13,156 nt of DNA, from assembly GCA_040508515.1 (NCBI GenBank), contig JBEVMS010000335.1, forward strand, positions 1 through 13,156. Reading direction: 5' to 3'. The notes under the pieces are model-generated. The model was given only the letters and a program-made list of their open reading frames with translations, searched no databases and was not told the DNA's origin. A program made the translations under genes and the position numbers. Source of the stretch: JBEVMS01 sp040508515 (lineage in GTDB: Bacteria; Pseudomonadota; Gammaproteobacteria; Xanthomonadales; Rhodanobacteraceae). Shown here one piece after another: positions 13,007 through 13,156 of this stretch. The first letter of the stretch is position 1, and every line of letters begins with the position of its first letter.

Positions 13007-13156
13007 ATGTATTCGATCATCGCCGCCGTGCTACTTGCCAGCCCGCTGCCCCGTCCAGCCCTCGCCGATCTGGATACGGTCGCCTTCCCCCAGAGCCAGA
13101 TCGCCCATCAGCAGACCGTGCACTACCAATGCCATGGCAGCCGACCGCTGACGGTG
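13007..13156 (+). CDS. Exported lysozyme-inhibitor-like (MliC-type) protein, truncated by window end
   Basis: Fifty residues are visible. MYSIIAAVLLASPLP begins a Sec signal peptide with probable cleavage after ALA near residue 20. The mature part reaches VHYQCHGSRPLTV, which has the Y-x-C-x-G-x-x-L-x-V pattern that opens MliC/PliC C-type lysozyme inhibitor domains. No lipobox cysteine is seen, so a soluble periplasmic protein is likely. GGAG lies 9 nt before ATG 13007. The family call rests on one short motif because the rest lies beyond the window. Confidence 0.6.
   Translation, partial: MYSIIAAVLLASPLPRPALADLDTVAFPQSQIAHQQTVHYQCHGSRPLTV

Overview
The window is GC-rich, densely coded and proteobacterial in style. 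I infer a gammaproteobacterium of the Xanthomonas/Rhodanobacter/Dyella group. The reasons are the LacI-type operators with a central CG that resemble the xyl-box I recall from Xanthomonas, a probably leaderless rlmI-like gene, and the housekeeping gene set on the right. No marker gene proves this.

Positions 1-9584 hold a carbohydrate-acid catabolic locus. A 3-hydroxyisobutyrate-dehydrogenase-family gene of the L-threonate dehydrogenase type (ltnD) runs off the left edge on the minus strand. Divergent from it is otnC, a class II aldolase-like 3-oxo-tetronate 4-phosphate decarboxylase. Convergent with otnC is a six-gene minus-strand operon read from about 8037 down to 1540. In order it encodes a duplicated-domain sugar ABC ATPase, two RbsC-type permeases, an LsrB/RhaS-like periplasmic binding protein, an extended SDR dehydrogenase and an Asp/Glu-racemase-superfamily protein. 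The first three genes overlap by ATGA. A 14-bp hairpin separates the binding-protein gene from the two enzyme genes. A LacI-family regulator is transcribed divergently from the operon across a 575-nt gap.

The main finding is one 14-bp palindromic operator, TGATTGCGCWAYCA, present three times and only in the three relevant upstream regions: before otnC/ltnD, before the ABC operon (over its promoter) and before the lacI gene. This ties all eight catabolic genes and the regulator into one autoregulated, locally controlled regulon. It also shows that the ATGs at 736 and 8076, which open the longest reading frames, lie inside the shared operator motif and are not starts.

Together the genes suggest uptake of a small sugar, polyol or sugar acid, oxidation by SDR and/or LtnD, phosphorylation by a kinase not in the window (DUF1537 type expected beyond the left edge), and decarboxylation by OtnC to dihydroxyacetone phosphate. 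The SDR and the one-cysteine racemase-like protein are not part of the textbook tetronate pathway and may define a variant.

Positions 9585-13156 look like ordinary chromosome: an acyl-CoA thioesterase, an RlmI-type rRNA methyltransferase, an FAD monooxygenase, a small two-helix membrane protein, and the start of an exported lysozyme-inhibitor-like protein cut by the right edge. I saw no tRNA, rRNA, CRISPR array, insertion sequence or attachment site.
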